Positions 24,162-35,759 of a DNA stretch of 64,000 nt are shown here, piece by piece. The notes beneath the pieces are model-generated. The model was not told where the DNA came from. It saw only the letters and a list, made by a program, of their open reading frames with translations, and did not search any database. The translations under genes were made by a program, and so were the position numbers. The first letter of the stretch is position 1; every line of letters begins with the position of its first letter. Source of the DNA: Bubalus kerabau (Eukaryota > Chordata > Mammalia > Artiodactyla > Bovidae). Location of the stretch: positions 62,070,501 through 62,134,500 of the forward strand of contig NC_073628.1 of NCBI RefSeq assembly GCF_029407905.1. Direction: 5' to 3'.

Positions 24162-24246
24162 GGCGGATTCATTTTGATATTTGGCAAAACTAATACAATT
24201 ATGTAAAGTTTAAAAATAAAATAAAAAGAAAAAAAAAAGAAAAAGG
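24162..24246 (+). mobile_element. L1 3' end (ruminant type)
   Basis: GGCGGATTCATTTTGATATT, TGGCAAAACTAATACAATTATG and an A-rich tail (24216-24246) form the sense ruminant L1 3' terminus. It is extremely 5'-truncated (about 85 bp). Confidence 0.88.
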
Positions 24247-24249
24247 AAC

Positions 24250-25486
24250 ATGAGAAAATAAAGTGAACTACAACTACCTTCACAGAATTTGTAACCTATT
24301 TAAATATTTCTGGCAAAGTCTAATTAACTTGCTGAAACAAATACTATTATAGAGGACCAAATGCAATGTAAGATCCGTACTATGCCTTGTGAACAATATA
24401 GGAATAGACTCTCAATGGCTGTTACCATCAAGAAGTTAACAGAGCGAAGATTATGAGTTGTACTTAAAAATTAAACACATGAAATGACACGGAATGATAT
24501 TTCAAAAAAAAAAAAAGGTATAGAATGTTCCTGTACCTTTTTCCAGTATGAATTTAATATGTTCTTAAGCTTTTATTTTTCCCCTTGAAGTCTTCTCTGG
24601 CATTTGTGGATGTGTAAAACTCACTGAGTTTGTATTCTCATGGCACATATCAACTCTTTGGATTGTTTATAAAGTTATATTAATTATGGGAAGGCCTGAA
24701 TAATGTCCATTCTTCCAACTACACTGTATGCTCCATGAGAGCTTGAGTCACATTTACTATAATATTTAGTTTTATATCTTTTCTCATGACATGTAGATAT
24801 CAATAAAATGATTATTAAAAAAAAAAACTAGTTTCCCTAAAACACACTTTAGCAAATTTCACATGAGAAAAAAACAAATACATTATATTTTTAAATCATG
24901 CTTTCCCTCACTTTAATATGTGAGATTTTTTTGTTTTATACAATTTTTACTCTTTTTATATTAATTCCCTGTAGAATAACAATCTGCTATTAACCCAGAA
25001 TATTAACTTCAAAATAATTATTCTATGATATAGAGTGGTCATCCTGTGTTTTCCTTTAACCAAAAATGTATTTATGAGTATTAAAGAATAAGTTCCACTT
25101 TTATGAAATTAAATAAAACTAAATAAAATATTGAAATGCATAAACCTGTTCTTATCGATGATTCTTTTCTTATTAGGATTTTTTCTTGGCCTAGATTTCC
25201 AGCATTGTAATTGTAAGAATTGAGAGGTTACATTGGCATATTGAAAAAGAATGATTTTCACATTATGTAAAATGCTTCCTGAAGGCACTCATATGTGATA
25301 TTAATAAGGCAGCTAGATTTCATAATTATAGTATTTTGCCACAGGAAATATGGAAATACTTTATTATAGAAATTGCATTTTTAAAAATATATTTTATTTA
25401 TGTACTTTCTTGTGTCTAAATGTAGTATACAGTAAGAATTTTTGATTGAATCCAGTACTTGCAAAACAGTTCATTCACAGGAGAAC
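24250..25486. other. AT-rich intergenic DNA
   Basis: No gene or assigned repeat. Short A runs lie at about 24504-24516 and 24817-24828. Confidence 0.55.
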
Positions 25487-25496
25487 CATTCATGCT

Positions 25497-25800
25497 TAGA
25501 CTGCAAGTAGATCAAATCAGTCAATCCTAAAGGAAATCAAGCCTGGATATTCATTGGAAGGACTGATGCTGAAGCTGATGTGAACAGCTGACTCATTGGG
25601 AAAGACTATGATCCTGGCAAAGATTGAGGGCAAAAGGAAAAGGGGGCATTGGAGGAGGAGATGGTTGAATGGCATCACCTATTTGATGGACATGCGTCTG
25701 AGCACACTCCAGGAGATAGTGAAGGACAGGAGAGCCTGGCATGCTACCATACATGAGGTCACAAAGAGTTTGACACAGCTTATCAACTGAACAACAACAA
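25497..25800 (+). mobile_element. BovB LINE 3' fragment with internal deletion
   Basis: Sense BovB end: AGACTGCAAGTAGATCAAATC, GGAAGGACTGATGCTGAAGC, ending TATCAACTGAACAACAACAA. The usual CTCCAATACTTTGGCCACCTGATG block is missing, giving GAAGCTGATGTGAACAGCTG, so a ~25-bp deletion occurred between short repeats. A 10-bp TSD (CATTCATGCT) is at 25487-25496 and 25801-25810. Confidence 0.9.
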
Positions 25801-25814
25801 CATTCATGCTAAGT

Positions 25815-26223
25815 GTTCTCTGCAATCCTGAAATGAAATGCCATTCAATTTCCTGATACAGGTTTCTTGTGTTGTTTCTTCTCATACCACATCAAAGTTT
25901 AGATGGGAAGGAATTTGTTAAATTTGATGGTCCAGTAGTTGTGTACTTAATTTTTTTTTTCTCTAATTATTTCTATTCTCTGAGCTTTTGTTTCAGGTAT
26001 AAGTATAAATAAGTGGCAGGAACAGAAACACTCCAGGTGTAAAAAGTGGAAATAGAATTAATGGAGGGAAGTAGAAGACTTATAAAATCAACATATGGCC
26101 TGAGGAGTGAGACTCAAGATTCATCACTGAAATTAATGAGTTCAGACACAAACAGTCACAAAACTACAGATACATTAAAGAGATCAATGGTTGTCAGGGG
26201 TCAGAGGAGAGGAACAGGCAGAG
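25815..26223. other. Unassigned intergenic DNA
   Basis: No repeat or gene was recognised. The plus frame 26046-26315 runs into an antisense SINE and has no domain. Confidence 0.5.
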
Positions 26224-26233
26224 CAGAGGACGT

Positions 26234-26437
26234 GGTCAGTCGCTTCAGTCATGTCCAACTCTATGACTGCGTGAACTGTAGTCCGCCAGGCTCCTCTGTC
26301 CATGGGACACTCTAGGCAAGAATACTGCTGTGGGTTGTCATTTCCTATTCTAGGGGACCTTCCCCACCCAGGGATTGAATCTGCAACTTCTGAATTAGCA
26401 GGCAGATTCTTTACAACTGCACCACCTGGGAAGCACA
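26234..26437 (-). mobile_element. Bov-tA SINE with head
   Basis: Antisense: GGTCAGTCGCTTCAGTCATG, CTGTAGTCCGCCAGGCTCC, head ending ACCTGGGAAGC. A near-perfect TSD CAGAGGAC(G/A)T is at 26224-26233 and 26438-26447. Confidence 0.92.
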
Positions 26438-26502
26438 CAGAGGACATTTATGACCTTGAAAATACTCTGTATGCTATTAAAATGATAGGTATATGTCATT
26501 AT

Positions 26503-26565
26503 GTGTTGTTTGGTTGCCCAGTTGTGTCTGACTCTGCAACCCCATGGACTGCAGCATGCCAAAAT
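26503..26565 (-). mobile_element. 63-bp BovB 3'-terminal micro-insertion
   Basis: Only the terminal part of BovB remains, read antisense: GCCCAGTTGTGTCTGACTCT, CAACCCCATGGACTGCAGCA. A perfect 13-bp TSD (TATATGTCATTAT) at 26490-26502 and 26566-26578 shows it is a true, very short retroinsertion. Confidence 0.88.
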
Positions 26566-26579
26566 TATATGTCATTATA

Positions 26580-27327
26580 GTTTTGGCTAAACCCATAAAA
26601 GGTACAACATTAAAAGTGGAAGTCCTAAGGTAACTTATGGCCTTTGGGTGATTATGTGTCAATTTAGGGTCAAGCTTGGTAAAAAAAAAAATACGATCCT
26701 GGTGAGTGATATTGACAGTAAGGGAAGCTGTACATGTGTAGGAGCAGGAGGAATAAGAGAAATCCCTGAACGTCCCGGCAAATATTGTTGTTTACATAAA
26801 ACTGCTTTCCCCAAACAAAGTCTTTTTTCTTTTTACAATAAAAATAACAAATGGTCATTGCTATGATCCAGGGATTCCAGCCTCAGCTGATGTGTGCTGC
26901 TGACCTAGAAACTGGCCACCAAAATGCTGGCTTGCTTGCCAGAAGACACAATCATCATTCATGATGCTCTTAAAGACTCCTTCTGGATATCCAACAAAGG
27001 CTTCTTAATCTGGAATGTGTCACCTCTCCAAAGGCAAACACAAGAAAGTAGGAAAATGATAGTTTTGAGCTTTTCAGTCTCTAAATTCGGGAAGGTGCAC
27101 TAGGATAGAATGGATACTGAAAAATAGTAAGCCGTGTCTGACACTGATTTCCTACTAAACATCTATAGAGTTCTCTATGTATATGTAAAATTCCACTAAT
27201 AATCAACAACTGTTCCCACCTAATGTACTGCATTCAATGTGTACACCCCCCCCCACACACACACATGCATTAAACATTTTACCAAGAGACATCTAAATGT
27301 CCCTTGAATTATGACATCTATCTGAGG
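26580..27327. other. Unassigned intergenic DNA
   Basis: No gene was recognised. A C run followed by a CA run (27247-27264) is a small microsatellite. The segment 26860-27110 is less AT-rich and might be an old repeat or exon remnant, but no family was identified. Confidence 0.4.
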
Positions 27328-27546
27328 GCTTCCCCTGTGGTTCAGCAGTAAAGAATCTGCCTACCAATGCAGGAGACTCAGAGAAGAGGGCTCAGTCCTC
27401 ATGTAGGAAAGATCCCTGGAGAAGAAAACGGCAACCCACTTCAGGACTCTTGCCTGGGAAATCCCACGGACAGTAGCCCACCAGGCTCCTCTGTCCATAG
27501 GATCACAAAAGAGTTGGGCATGACTGAGTGACTAAACAACAACAAC
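27328..27546 (+). mobile_element. Bov-tA SINE with internal 29-bp inversion
   Basis: A sense full-length element: head GGCTTCCCCTGTGGTTCAG, end GAGTGACTAAACAACAACAACAA. Within it, 27468-27496 reads as the reverse complement of the expected GGACAGAGGAGCCTGG...CTACAGTCC block, bounded by GGACAG / CTGTCC. Confidence 0.9.
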
Positions 27547-27784
27547 AATTATTATTGTAATTCAAAGAACAGCTAGCGACCACTACACACAACCTGTTTA
27601 TAAGGTGAGGTGGAGAGAAAAAATAATCCCTTCTGTAGTCCTCATTTATGCAACTGACCATAGTTAATATTTTTCAACTTTGTTTTTCTGCTACATTTCC
27701 TATGTTCTGTTAGTTTTTCCGATGGCCAGTGTTGTTTATCTGGGGGATGAAGAATACTAGAATCTCTGTTACTGAGGAGTCATA

Positions 27785-28100
27785 GATGGAGAGCAAACCA
27801 GTCAATTGTAAAATAAATCAACCCTGAATATTCAGTGGAAGGGCTGATGCTAAATTTCCAATATTTTGGCTACCTGATGCGAAGAGCCAACTCATTGGAA
27901 ATAACCTGATGCTGGAAAAGATATAAGGCAAAAGGAAAAGGGGGTGGCAGAGGATGAGATGGTTGGGATGGCATCACTGACTCAATGAACGTGAATTTGA
28001 GCAAACTCTGGGAGATATTGGAGGACAGGGAAGACTGGCATTCTGCAGTCCATGGGGTCGCAGAGTCGAACACAACTTAGCAGCAGAATAACAACATAGC
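27785..28100 (+). mobile_element. BovB LINE 3' fragment, diverged
   Basis: Sense BovB: GAAGGGCTGATGCTAAATTTCC, TTTTGGCTACCTGATGCGAAG, GCAGTCCATGGGGTCGCAG, ending TAGCAGCAGAATAACAACA. It carries several indels; the reading frame is broken. Confidence 0.9.
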
Positions 28101-28519
28101 TATCTTGATATTATGCCAACTTGGGTTGTATAATCAGCTATTTTCTTTTACCATTGGGCACAGTGGTTCATACAAAATGCCTTAGGTCAGGGGTCTGCAA
28201 GCATTGTCATTCATGTATGTTGTAGAAGCAATCTGAACTAAAATCTTTTTCTTTTTAATTTCAAAAATTTGCAATAAAATATGCTTCATTTTAAATTTGA
28301 CATCTGAAACTTTTCAAAATTAAAATAGTTCCAAGTTTTATAGTTTCTAAGGTGCTGTGACTATTGACATTTTAAAATAAAACTTCTGCTTTTTGTTAGG
28401 ATAGAGTCACAAGAGAACTCTGTTGCATGACAACCACAGAAACAAAAACATCTCAGAGCTTAGCTGGCAAGAGATCTAATTAACTAAATTCCAAAAAGTG
28501 ACAAGTCTGTTAGAGGAGG

Positions 28520-30170
28520 AAAGACCCACAGCCATTGTCATTCTTGGCAGAGCAGCCAGAAATCAAAGGAACAGTCGCCAGTTGTGGGGAGATCAGACGT
28601 GTAAAGCCTGAGGGTGGTCTGGCACGAGGGCATGGAATTCCTGGGAGGAAGGGACAACAGGGATCTCCATGCAATTTCCAGTTTTTACCCAGACTTCTAC
28701 AGAGTGCTCTAGAGGATGACAGGAAGCCCAGCAAGAGGCTGAAAGGGACTCTGCCTGAGGAAAGAGTGCTGATGTCTGAGGGTGGGGCAGGAGGAGAGAG
28801 AGCTTCCAGGGGCTTCAAGCCTGGATGGGGAGGAGGCAGCAACTGCCTTCAATTTGGGAGGAGGTGGGGAGGAACAGTGAGTCTCCCACAGGTTCAAGGA
28901 TACAGTTAATATTTGATGTTGGAGAAACAACTGAGAGAAACCCATAAAATTCCAAGCTACTTGCTGATAAAAGACCATCAGGGACACTGTAAAAGAATCT
29001 ACTATTAAAAATAAAGCACAGAGTGTTGGCTGAAGCTGAGTGGTGGAAGGGAGCAAAGAGAAAAACCACACAGGTATCTTCACCCCACGTGGGGTGCCAA
29101 GCAGTGGCACAGTTCCCTCGTGCAGGTAGATGCCTGGAAGGGATGGCCCTGAGGTGAGGTGCAGGTACTGCTGAGTCTGAAGTTCAGGCAGGAGATATGC
29201 AAGTCAAGTCATAACTTCACTCGAGGAAATGTTGGCTCCCAAATTACACCTTTCAGACCAACTCAGTTCCAATTAAACTGACTTCATCACAGGTGCCAAT
29301 GGCCTGACAAAAGGCAAGGTATGACATTTTCTGGGCATAAGTGTTATTATATATAATATATCAGTGTTGCTTACTTCATTCTCCATTGTCCTATTGTAAA
29401 ACCTTATGTTCAAACAAAATTTTAGAAAATCTACAAAAAAGTTATAAAATACAACAGAGTATCAAGAGAAAAAAGAATCAGTGGAACTAGAGCCAGAGAA
29501 AAAACAGAGTTTGGAATTATCAGGCAAAGTTATAACAAAACAATATAAATACATTTAATATGTTGCATCACATAAACAGTAAACATGCATAGATAAAGAA
29601 ATTTAGCAGTGTGTGTGCCAAGTTGCTTCAGTCGTGTCTGACCCAATGGATTGGAGCACACTAGGCTCCTCTGTCCATGGGATTCTCCAGGCAAAAATAC
29701 AGGAATGGATTGCCATTTCCTACTCTAGGGCATCCCAGCTAGGGATGGGACCTGCATCTCTTAAGTGTCTTGCATTCTTAGGTAAGTTTTTTACCAGTGG
29801 TACCACCTGGGAAGCCCTTATCAGTGAGACAGATGAATAAAATGTCAAATTAAAATACTGATACTGAAAAATAAGTTATCAGTGATAAAGAATATTTTGG
29901 TGCACTAATTGAGCAAAATAGAGGAAATGATTGATACAAATGAAAAATGATCAAAAGAAATGATCCCAATAACACAAAATAAAAGCGAGTGGAAAAATAC
30001 ATTTAAAAGAGTGTCCAAGATCTTGAGACAATACAAAAATGTAATTGAAATGCCAGAAAGAGAGAAAAGATGGAATAGAATAAAACTTTGAAGAGATAAT
30101 GTCCCAACAATGTCCCCACTTTAATAACCTAAACCAATAAAAGGGGTTTAGAAAACCAAGAGAAAAATAA
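28520..30170 (+). mobile_element. Old L1: 5' UTR-like and ORF1-like remnant
   Basis: 28520-29100 is markedly GC-richer than its surroundings, with the composition and phrases (GCAGAGCAGCCAGAAATC, GGGATCTCCATGCAATTTCC) of an L1 5' UTR. From about 29440 the text turns into L1 ORF1-like sequence (GAGTTTGGAATTATCAGGCA, TGAAATGCCAGAAAGAGAG, TTTGAAGAGATAATG). Frames are broken. The 110-133-codon frames overlapping on both strands at 28510-29110 reflect GC-rich composition and share no domain. Confidence 0.5.
29611..29818 (-). mobile_element. Bov-tA SINE with head, inside L1 remnant
   Basis: Antisense: GCCAAGTTGCTTCAGTCGTG, CTAGGCTCCTCTGTCCATGG, head ending ACCACCTGGGAAGCCC. It interrupts the L1 ORF1-like sequence. 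Confidence 0.9.
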
Positions 30171-30239
30171 TTACACTCTGTTGTGTTTAGAGAACCACTT
30201 GTTTTATTTCACTTCTTCTAAATGCTTTAAGACTTTTTA

Positions 30240-31290
30240 ATGGCCTTGCATTTAGTCTTTCTTGGTGTCCGTTCATATGTGCATGAGAAGAACGTGAATT
30301 CTGCTATGGTTGTGTCAAATATTCTATAGACACAGAGTAAGTCTAGTTGTTTGATAGTGTTTCCAAGTTTTCTGTACCTTGTTGATCTTACACCTGATTG
30401 TGCTATTCATTATGGAAGATGGGGTACAGAAATCTCTAAATTTTATTGTTGAATTATTTATTTCTCCTTTCAATTCTGTCAGTTTTGCTTCATGTATTTT
30501 GAGTCATTGTTAGTAGGTGAATACAAGTATATAGTATATATAGTTATAACACCCTGCTTGCTATATAATAACAAATATACAGGTATTGTTATAAAATATC
30601 TACAGTCAAGCAACTTTATTTTTTTATAATTTTATTTTGTATTTATTTGTTTATTTTTGGCTATGTGGGTCTTCATTGCCGTGCTTGGGCTTTCTCTAGT
30701 TGCAGCGAGTGGGGCCTGCTTTCCCTTGTGGTGTGTGGGCTTCTCGTTGTGGTGGCTTCTCTTATAGCAGAGCACAGGATCTAGGCGTGTGGGCTTCACT
30801 AGCTGTGGTGTGTGAGCTCAGTAGTTGCAGCTCAGGGGGCTCTAGAGAACTCTCCCAGTGGTTGTGGCAGACGGGCTTCTTTGCCTCGTGGCATATGGGA
30901 TCGTCCCAAACCGAGGATTGAACCTGTGCCCCCAGCATTGGCAGGTGGATTCTTAACCATTTCATTTCTTATGGTTTCTGTGTGCATGGTTCATTCCTTT
31001 TACATTCAGTCTATTTGTAATTTTGGATCTGAATTTTGTCTCTGGTAAACTATGACTACCTGGAATAGTTTCGGCAACATAGAGCTGGGTATGATGAAAG
31101 AGGCAGGTGCCCTGGCCCTCCTGGAGCTCATATGCAGCCTTAGACTGGGGGCGAGGAAGCCCTGAGTTCTTAGCTCTGTCCTCCTGGAGGAGAGCTCTGC
31201 CATGTTGAGCTGGGGTCAGGGGGCAGAGGGAGCATGTCATGGCTCTTACTGCTGCTGCTGAGATTTAGTCAATTTTTGTGATTATATGTT
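30240..31290 (-). mobile_element. Old L1 ORF2-like fragment, antisense
   Basis: 30270-30600 has the antisense L1 ORF2 pattern (GAGAAGAACGTGAATTCTGC, CTATAGACACAGAGTAAGTC, TTTCTCCTTTCAATTCTGTC). It resumes after a CHR SINE at 30960 (GTGTGCATGGTTCATTCC, ATTCAGTCTATTTGTAATT). Too decayed for an open frame. Confidence 0.6.
30625..30960 (-). mobile_element. CHR-type SINE, long form
   Basis: Antisense with the characteristic GGGTCTTCATTGCCGTGC, GGTGTGTGGGCTTC and CGTGGCATATGGGATC blocks and a tRNA-like head ending GGCAGGTGGATTCTTAACCA. It splits the L1 ORF2-like remnant. The plus frames of 73-78 codons here are SINE. Confidence 0.8.
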
Positions 31291-31299
31291 CCTCTCTTT

Positions 31300-33955
31300 T
31301 CTGTCTGCTTTTAGGGGAAATTGCAGAGATTCCAATTTTATATATGTGTAAATTTTACCCATTAAACATTAATTTCACTGGGAAGATGGTCTGTTGACCA
31401 CCTCACACTGCCATTCTGGAAATCTTTCTCACTTTCACTGTAACGCATATCTGTGGCAATCTGCCCCATTCTATCCAAAAGCAGAAACTTTGCTTATCTT
31501 TTAGTTTCTTAGCTATCACATTTCACTTTGTCTGGTAGATTCTTACCAGCAAAAATAGAAAAAAAAAAAAGTGACAAAGCTTAAGACACAACATCAGGCT
31601 CACATTTCAGAGGCTCCATTTTCTCTATCATCTTGACCCCTCAAGTCTGAGGTACCTTCAGATCTCTCCTTTCCAGAGTCCATCCAGCTACACAAGACAG
31701 CGTTCATTCTGATCCTCCTTTTCTTGACCTCTAAGCTGAATACCAATTAAGAGCCAGCATGTGTCTCAAGGAAAAAGCAGCAGAAAATATTGGACTCACT
31801 TCATTGCTTTTTCTTTGTGATACGCTGACCCTTAAATCTCATCTGCCTCAGATGCTTTCTAGGGCTTTCAAATGTCAGCCTGTGTGTATGTCACCTGGCT
31901 TTTACAGTCGTTCTCATTGTGATATTTCTGTGCTACTCAGTCATAACCAGCATGCACTTAACTGTCTAAAGAGTGCACCTTGGAGCATGCTTAGAAAGAA
32001 GAATCTGAAATAGGACATGACAACTCTGTTAAATATACCTGTTATGCTTAGAACAGATTTTTTTTTTCCTCCGAACGTGTAATTTTATGATGAAATCGAT
32101 GCTTGATGTTTTGTGGGGATTTGTTTAGGTGATCACTTTCTGTTTCTAGTAGTTTTTTTAGGTATGTGTCTATGGAGCTATAATTATCTCAGGTGTTGCG
32201 AGAATATTGGAATTTGGGAAGGAAATGGATAAGGAAACAAATTGTGCATGTAGTTTCATTTTATATTTGGAAATCATGTGAACCATATGTGAATTTGATC
32301 ATAGGTCTTCACATCATTCTCACTTCAGTTAAATGACATGTGCTGTTGTCAGTCAATGTGTTAAATCGAAGTGACATTTAAGTGTTCAAAAAGACTAGAT
32401 TCTTTCAGCATTATCATGAAAAATTATTGCATAAAAAATCAGAGTGGAGGAGCATGATACAACTGAAGCAAACATTCATCTTCAAAAAAATAAATAGAAT
32501 TCCATATATTGTTTAAAAAAAAAACAAGAGTTTTATGTTTATTAAGAAAGAAGTCCACTCACAAGTACATAAAACTGGGTTAAGTTTTATTACTGAGTTA
32601 CATGAAGAGAGATTGCCAATCACATGTTAAGCAATGCAAAAGAATATGAATTAAAAAGTCAATGGAAAAAGTGAAAAAAATCATAACAATGAGAGATAGG
32701 AGAAATTGATTAGTTGTGTAGGGTTCTTTTTACACTATTGTATCACAGTTTAATTACCTGATTTTTCTTTCTAAGTTGTATAAGAAACAATGGTGCATCT
32801 TAATAACTGGTGACATTCTCTAATACATAAAACACTACTGATCAATATTTTCTTCTGTGTGCTTAGTACACGGTGCCTTGTTTATAGCATATACTGATGA
32901 ATGTTTGTGTATATTTAAACTACAGCGTTTCCAGCTTATATACTCAAATTCTGACTTATCATTTGAAATAATATATAATCGTGTCTTAACTTGAAAAGTT
33001 TAAATAGTTAAATTTTAAATGTGAAAGTTTTATTTATATTTTATATTGTGAAATCTATTAAGGGTTTGGGATAAATTAAAACATATATCTGAGGCTTTTA
33101 GAAAAAAATATTTTGATTATTTACAACAAAAGTCTGATTACTTTTGACAATTTTTACATCAGAGATATATCACTAGAATTTTAAGGCCCAATTGATAACA
33201 TGTTTTAATGGAAAGTACAGGTTAGCTAGAATCTGTTGTCTTGGTAATCTACATTTTAGAAAACAATGAATGTTCTCTTCCTATAGATTTTAAATATAAT
33301 ATTTTTCTCTAATGCTTCTTCATATTTTATTTGGAAAACCTCAGCAAATGTAATGACGTTTCTCTCAGGTTATGGTTTGGATAATATGACTCTATGAAGA
33401 AGTCATACCACATACACATATAGTTATGAAACTGCTCCAAAAATAAAAAGAGTAATTTCTACTGTTACACTATCCAGTCATTAGGGAGGTATTTTGGATA
33501 AAAGCAGACTTTTTGAGACTTTTGTGTGCTCATCTAAAAACCAAATGTTCTCAACTAATCAGGTATATCCACTGCTCTTTAATTATGATCTGACTACAAA
33601 TATTAGGATTATTCTTATTTTACACATCAAACAGTATTTGTTGATGTATTATTGACTTTTTTCCAGTAATTATAATGTTCTGGGGAACGGGGCCCCAGCT
33701 GACAGGAAATTGTTTTTAGTAATCTACCTGGACAACTATCTATGATCTGTGAATGTGATAACAGAATTCAATTTTTAGAGCAAAGGTAAGTTCATTGTAA
33801 AATTATGTGATATTTCTACTTTTAAAAACTCAAAGGATATTTTATTGACAATACACTATACAGGCAAAGGTCTTTATTGTATTTCTCAGTATAAATACAG
33901 GTAGTGTTAAATCAAAATTTGCAATAAAACACATTTCAATATTTCTTATTCCCTT
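31300..33955. other. Repeat-poor AT-rich intergenic DNA
   Basis: About 2.6 kb with no ruminant-specific repeat. The longest frame (31759-32013, +, 84 codons) lacks any domain. Short A/T runs occur at 31559-31570 and 32514-32524. No gene is supported. Confidence 0.5.
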
Positions 33956-33963
33956 TGCCTGTC

Positions 33964-34085
33964 TCTGGAGAAGGAAATGGCAACCCACTCCAGTATTCTT
34001 GCCTGGAAAATCCCACGGACATAGGAACATGCCGGGCTACAGTCCATAGGGTTGCAAAGAGTTGGATACAACTGAGATACCACTT
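33964..34085 (+). mobile_element. Bov-tA SINE fragment, headless
   Basis: It starts CTCTGGAGAAGGAAATGGCAA and ends TTGGATACAACTGAGATACC. Body identity is high. Confidence 0.85.
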
Positions 34086-34207
34086 AAACTTACCTATTTT
34101 AACTTAAATTTTTATCAAATAGAAAACTGATTAACAACAGTTTTCAGTCTGCTCTAAGATGTATCTTGTATTTATCAGCATCTGCTCTTTATGATGGTAA
34201 TGGTTTA

Positions 34208-34326
34208 GAGGCTAAGTCCTGTCTGATTCTTTGCAAATCCATGGACTGTAGCCCTCCAGGCTCCTCTGTCCATGGGATTTCCCAGGGAAGAATACTGAAG
34301 TGGGTTGCCATTTCTTTCTCCAGGGT
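34208..34326 (-). mobile_element. Bov-tA SINE fragment, headless
   Basis: Antisense: AGGCTAAGTCCTGTCTGATTC to TGCCATTTCTTTCTCCAGGG. It lacks the tRNA head. It lies ~120 bp from the inverse-oriented fragment at 33964, so the two could form a stem-loop in RNA. Confidence 0.85.
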
Positions 34327-34329
34327 CCT

Positions 34330-35550
34330 TATATAGACTAACAATAATAATTTATATTGAAATGATACATATCAATCATTTGGAGTCATGATTGACCTAA
34401 ATGGACTAATCTGAGACTAGCTTTCCTGCAATTTGTTATGCAAAGTTTACCTACCAACAATAAGTAAACCAAATAATTTCAAGAATTTCTTGTCTACAAA
34501 TAGCTGAATACCTTGCATTTCATACCCTTGTTTCATCTTTGTAGGATGCAAGTTAAGCCTACCAACCCTATTATCTCTGTCTTTGTCTGTGTCTAATATA
34601 TTTTGAATCCAGAAAGCCAAATTCAAATAATTTGTCCCTATTCGCAGACTAAACTAAATCACTACTTTATAAAACAATACATAGCTCCTTAATCAATACT
34701 GCTTGTAGTTTAACATGCCACAATGATTCTCAAATGTCTAAATATGTTACATAGCCATGACCCAGCTGATTCAAATAAAATACGTGCATATTTGAATGCT
34801 TTGGAAATTAGAAGTTTGCTACCCATTTTTTTTTTCAATAATGTGGTGAATTTAGCTTAATGAAACATATTTGGGTAAATGGCAAATTGAATTAATTCAT
34901 TGCTGCTATCAAGAATTTGATTCACTTTAATCAAAACATATTTCTTAACGGTCTTGATTTCACAGTCCCTGTGATAATGTAAAAATCTAATAAAGAATAA
35001 ATGATTAAATGAACATAGAATTTTGAAAAACTATGATAATATATCAAAATAATCTGTAAACAGCACAAACTCACAGTATTTACTAAAAATGAGCCTCTGA
35101 TTAAGGCCTCAAGTTGTGAATAATAAGCTGTGATGAATGAAAAGCTCTAAAAATTGCCTACCTTTTATAGTGATACCTTTCAAATGCAGAATTGAATTCC
35201 TGATTGCTTCTAATATATCTCTGAATTTAGAGCCTTGCTTTTACTAATACATCAAATTCCAATGAAGCAGTATTAGATACAGTAAATTGTGTAGAGTTTC
35301 CCTCATTATTTTTTATTGTAAGAAATAGAAAAGATGATAAGTAAGATTTCATTCTGCATACTAATGACTGCAAAGAGTGACTTTGGAGCTTGGAGACTCT
35401 GGTTTTGAGTCAAGATACTAGGGACCAGGGAAGAAAAAAATCAATTAAGAATAAAACCTATATTAGAACTAATGGTTGCTAGTCTCACAACTCAATGACT
35501 AAGCTTTATAAACAAATCTAGCCACAAGGAAAGATGAAAATGGAAAAATT
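34330..35550. other. AT-rich intergenic DNA
   Basis: No assigned repeat or gene was seen. Confidence 0.5.
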
Positions 35551-35554
35551 TAAC

Positions 35555-35757
35555 AGTCAGTCTTGGACCGTAAAGAATCTTCCTGCAGTGCAAGAGACCC
35601 AGGTTCAATCCCTGAGTGAGGCAGATCCCCTGGAGAAGGGAATGGCAACCCACTCCAGTACTCTTGCCTGGAGAATTGCATGGACAGAGGAGTCTGCCTG
35701 GTTACTCCATGGGCTCACAAAGAGTCAGCCATGACTGAGCAAACACACACACACATG
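35555..35757 (+). mobile_element. Bov-tA SINE, head partly degraded
   Basis: It contains CCGTAAAGAATCTTCCTGCAG, GATCCCCTGGAGAAGGGAATG and AGTCAGCCATGACTGAGCAAA, and ends in a short (CA)n. The first ~15 bp of the head are missing. Confidence 0.88.
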
Positions 35758-35759
35758 CT

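Noticed and set aside
28510..29110. Four overlapping open frames of 84-133 codons on both strands, resembling a GC-rich gene
   Set aside because: Frames on both strands and several phases are open at once, which reflects local GC-rich composition. The segment reads better as an old L1 5' UTR, and no domain or splice evidence exists.
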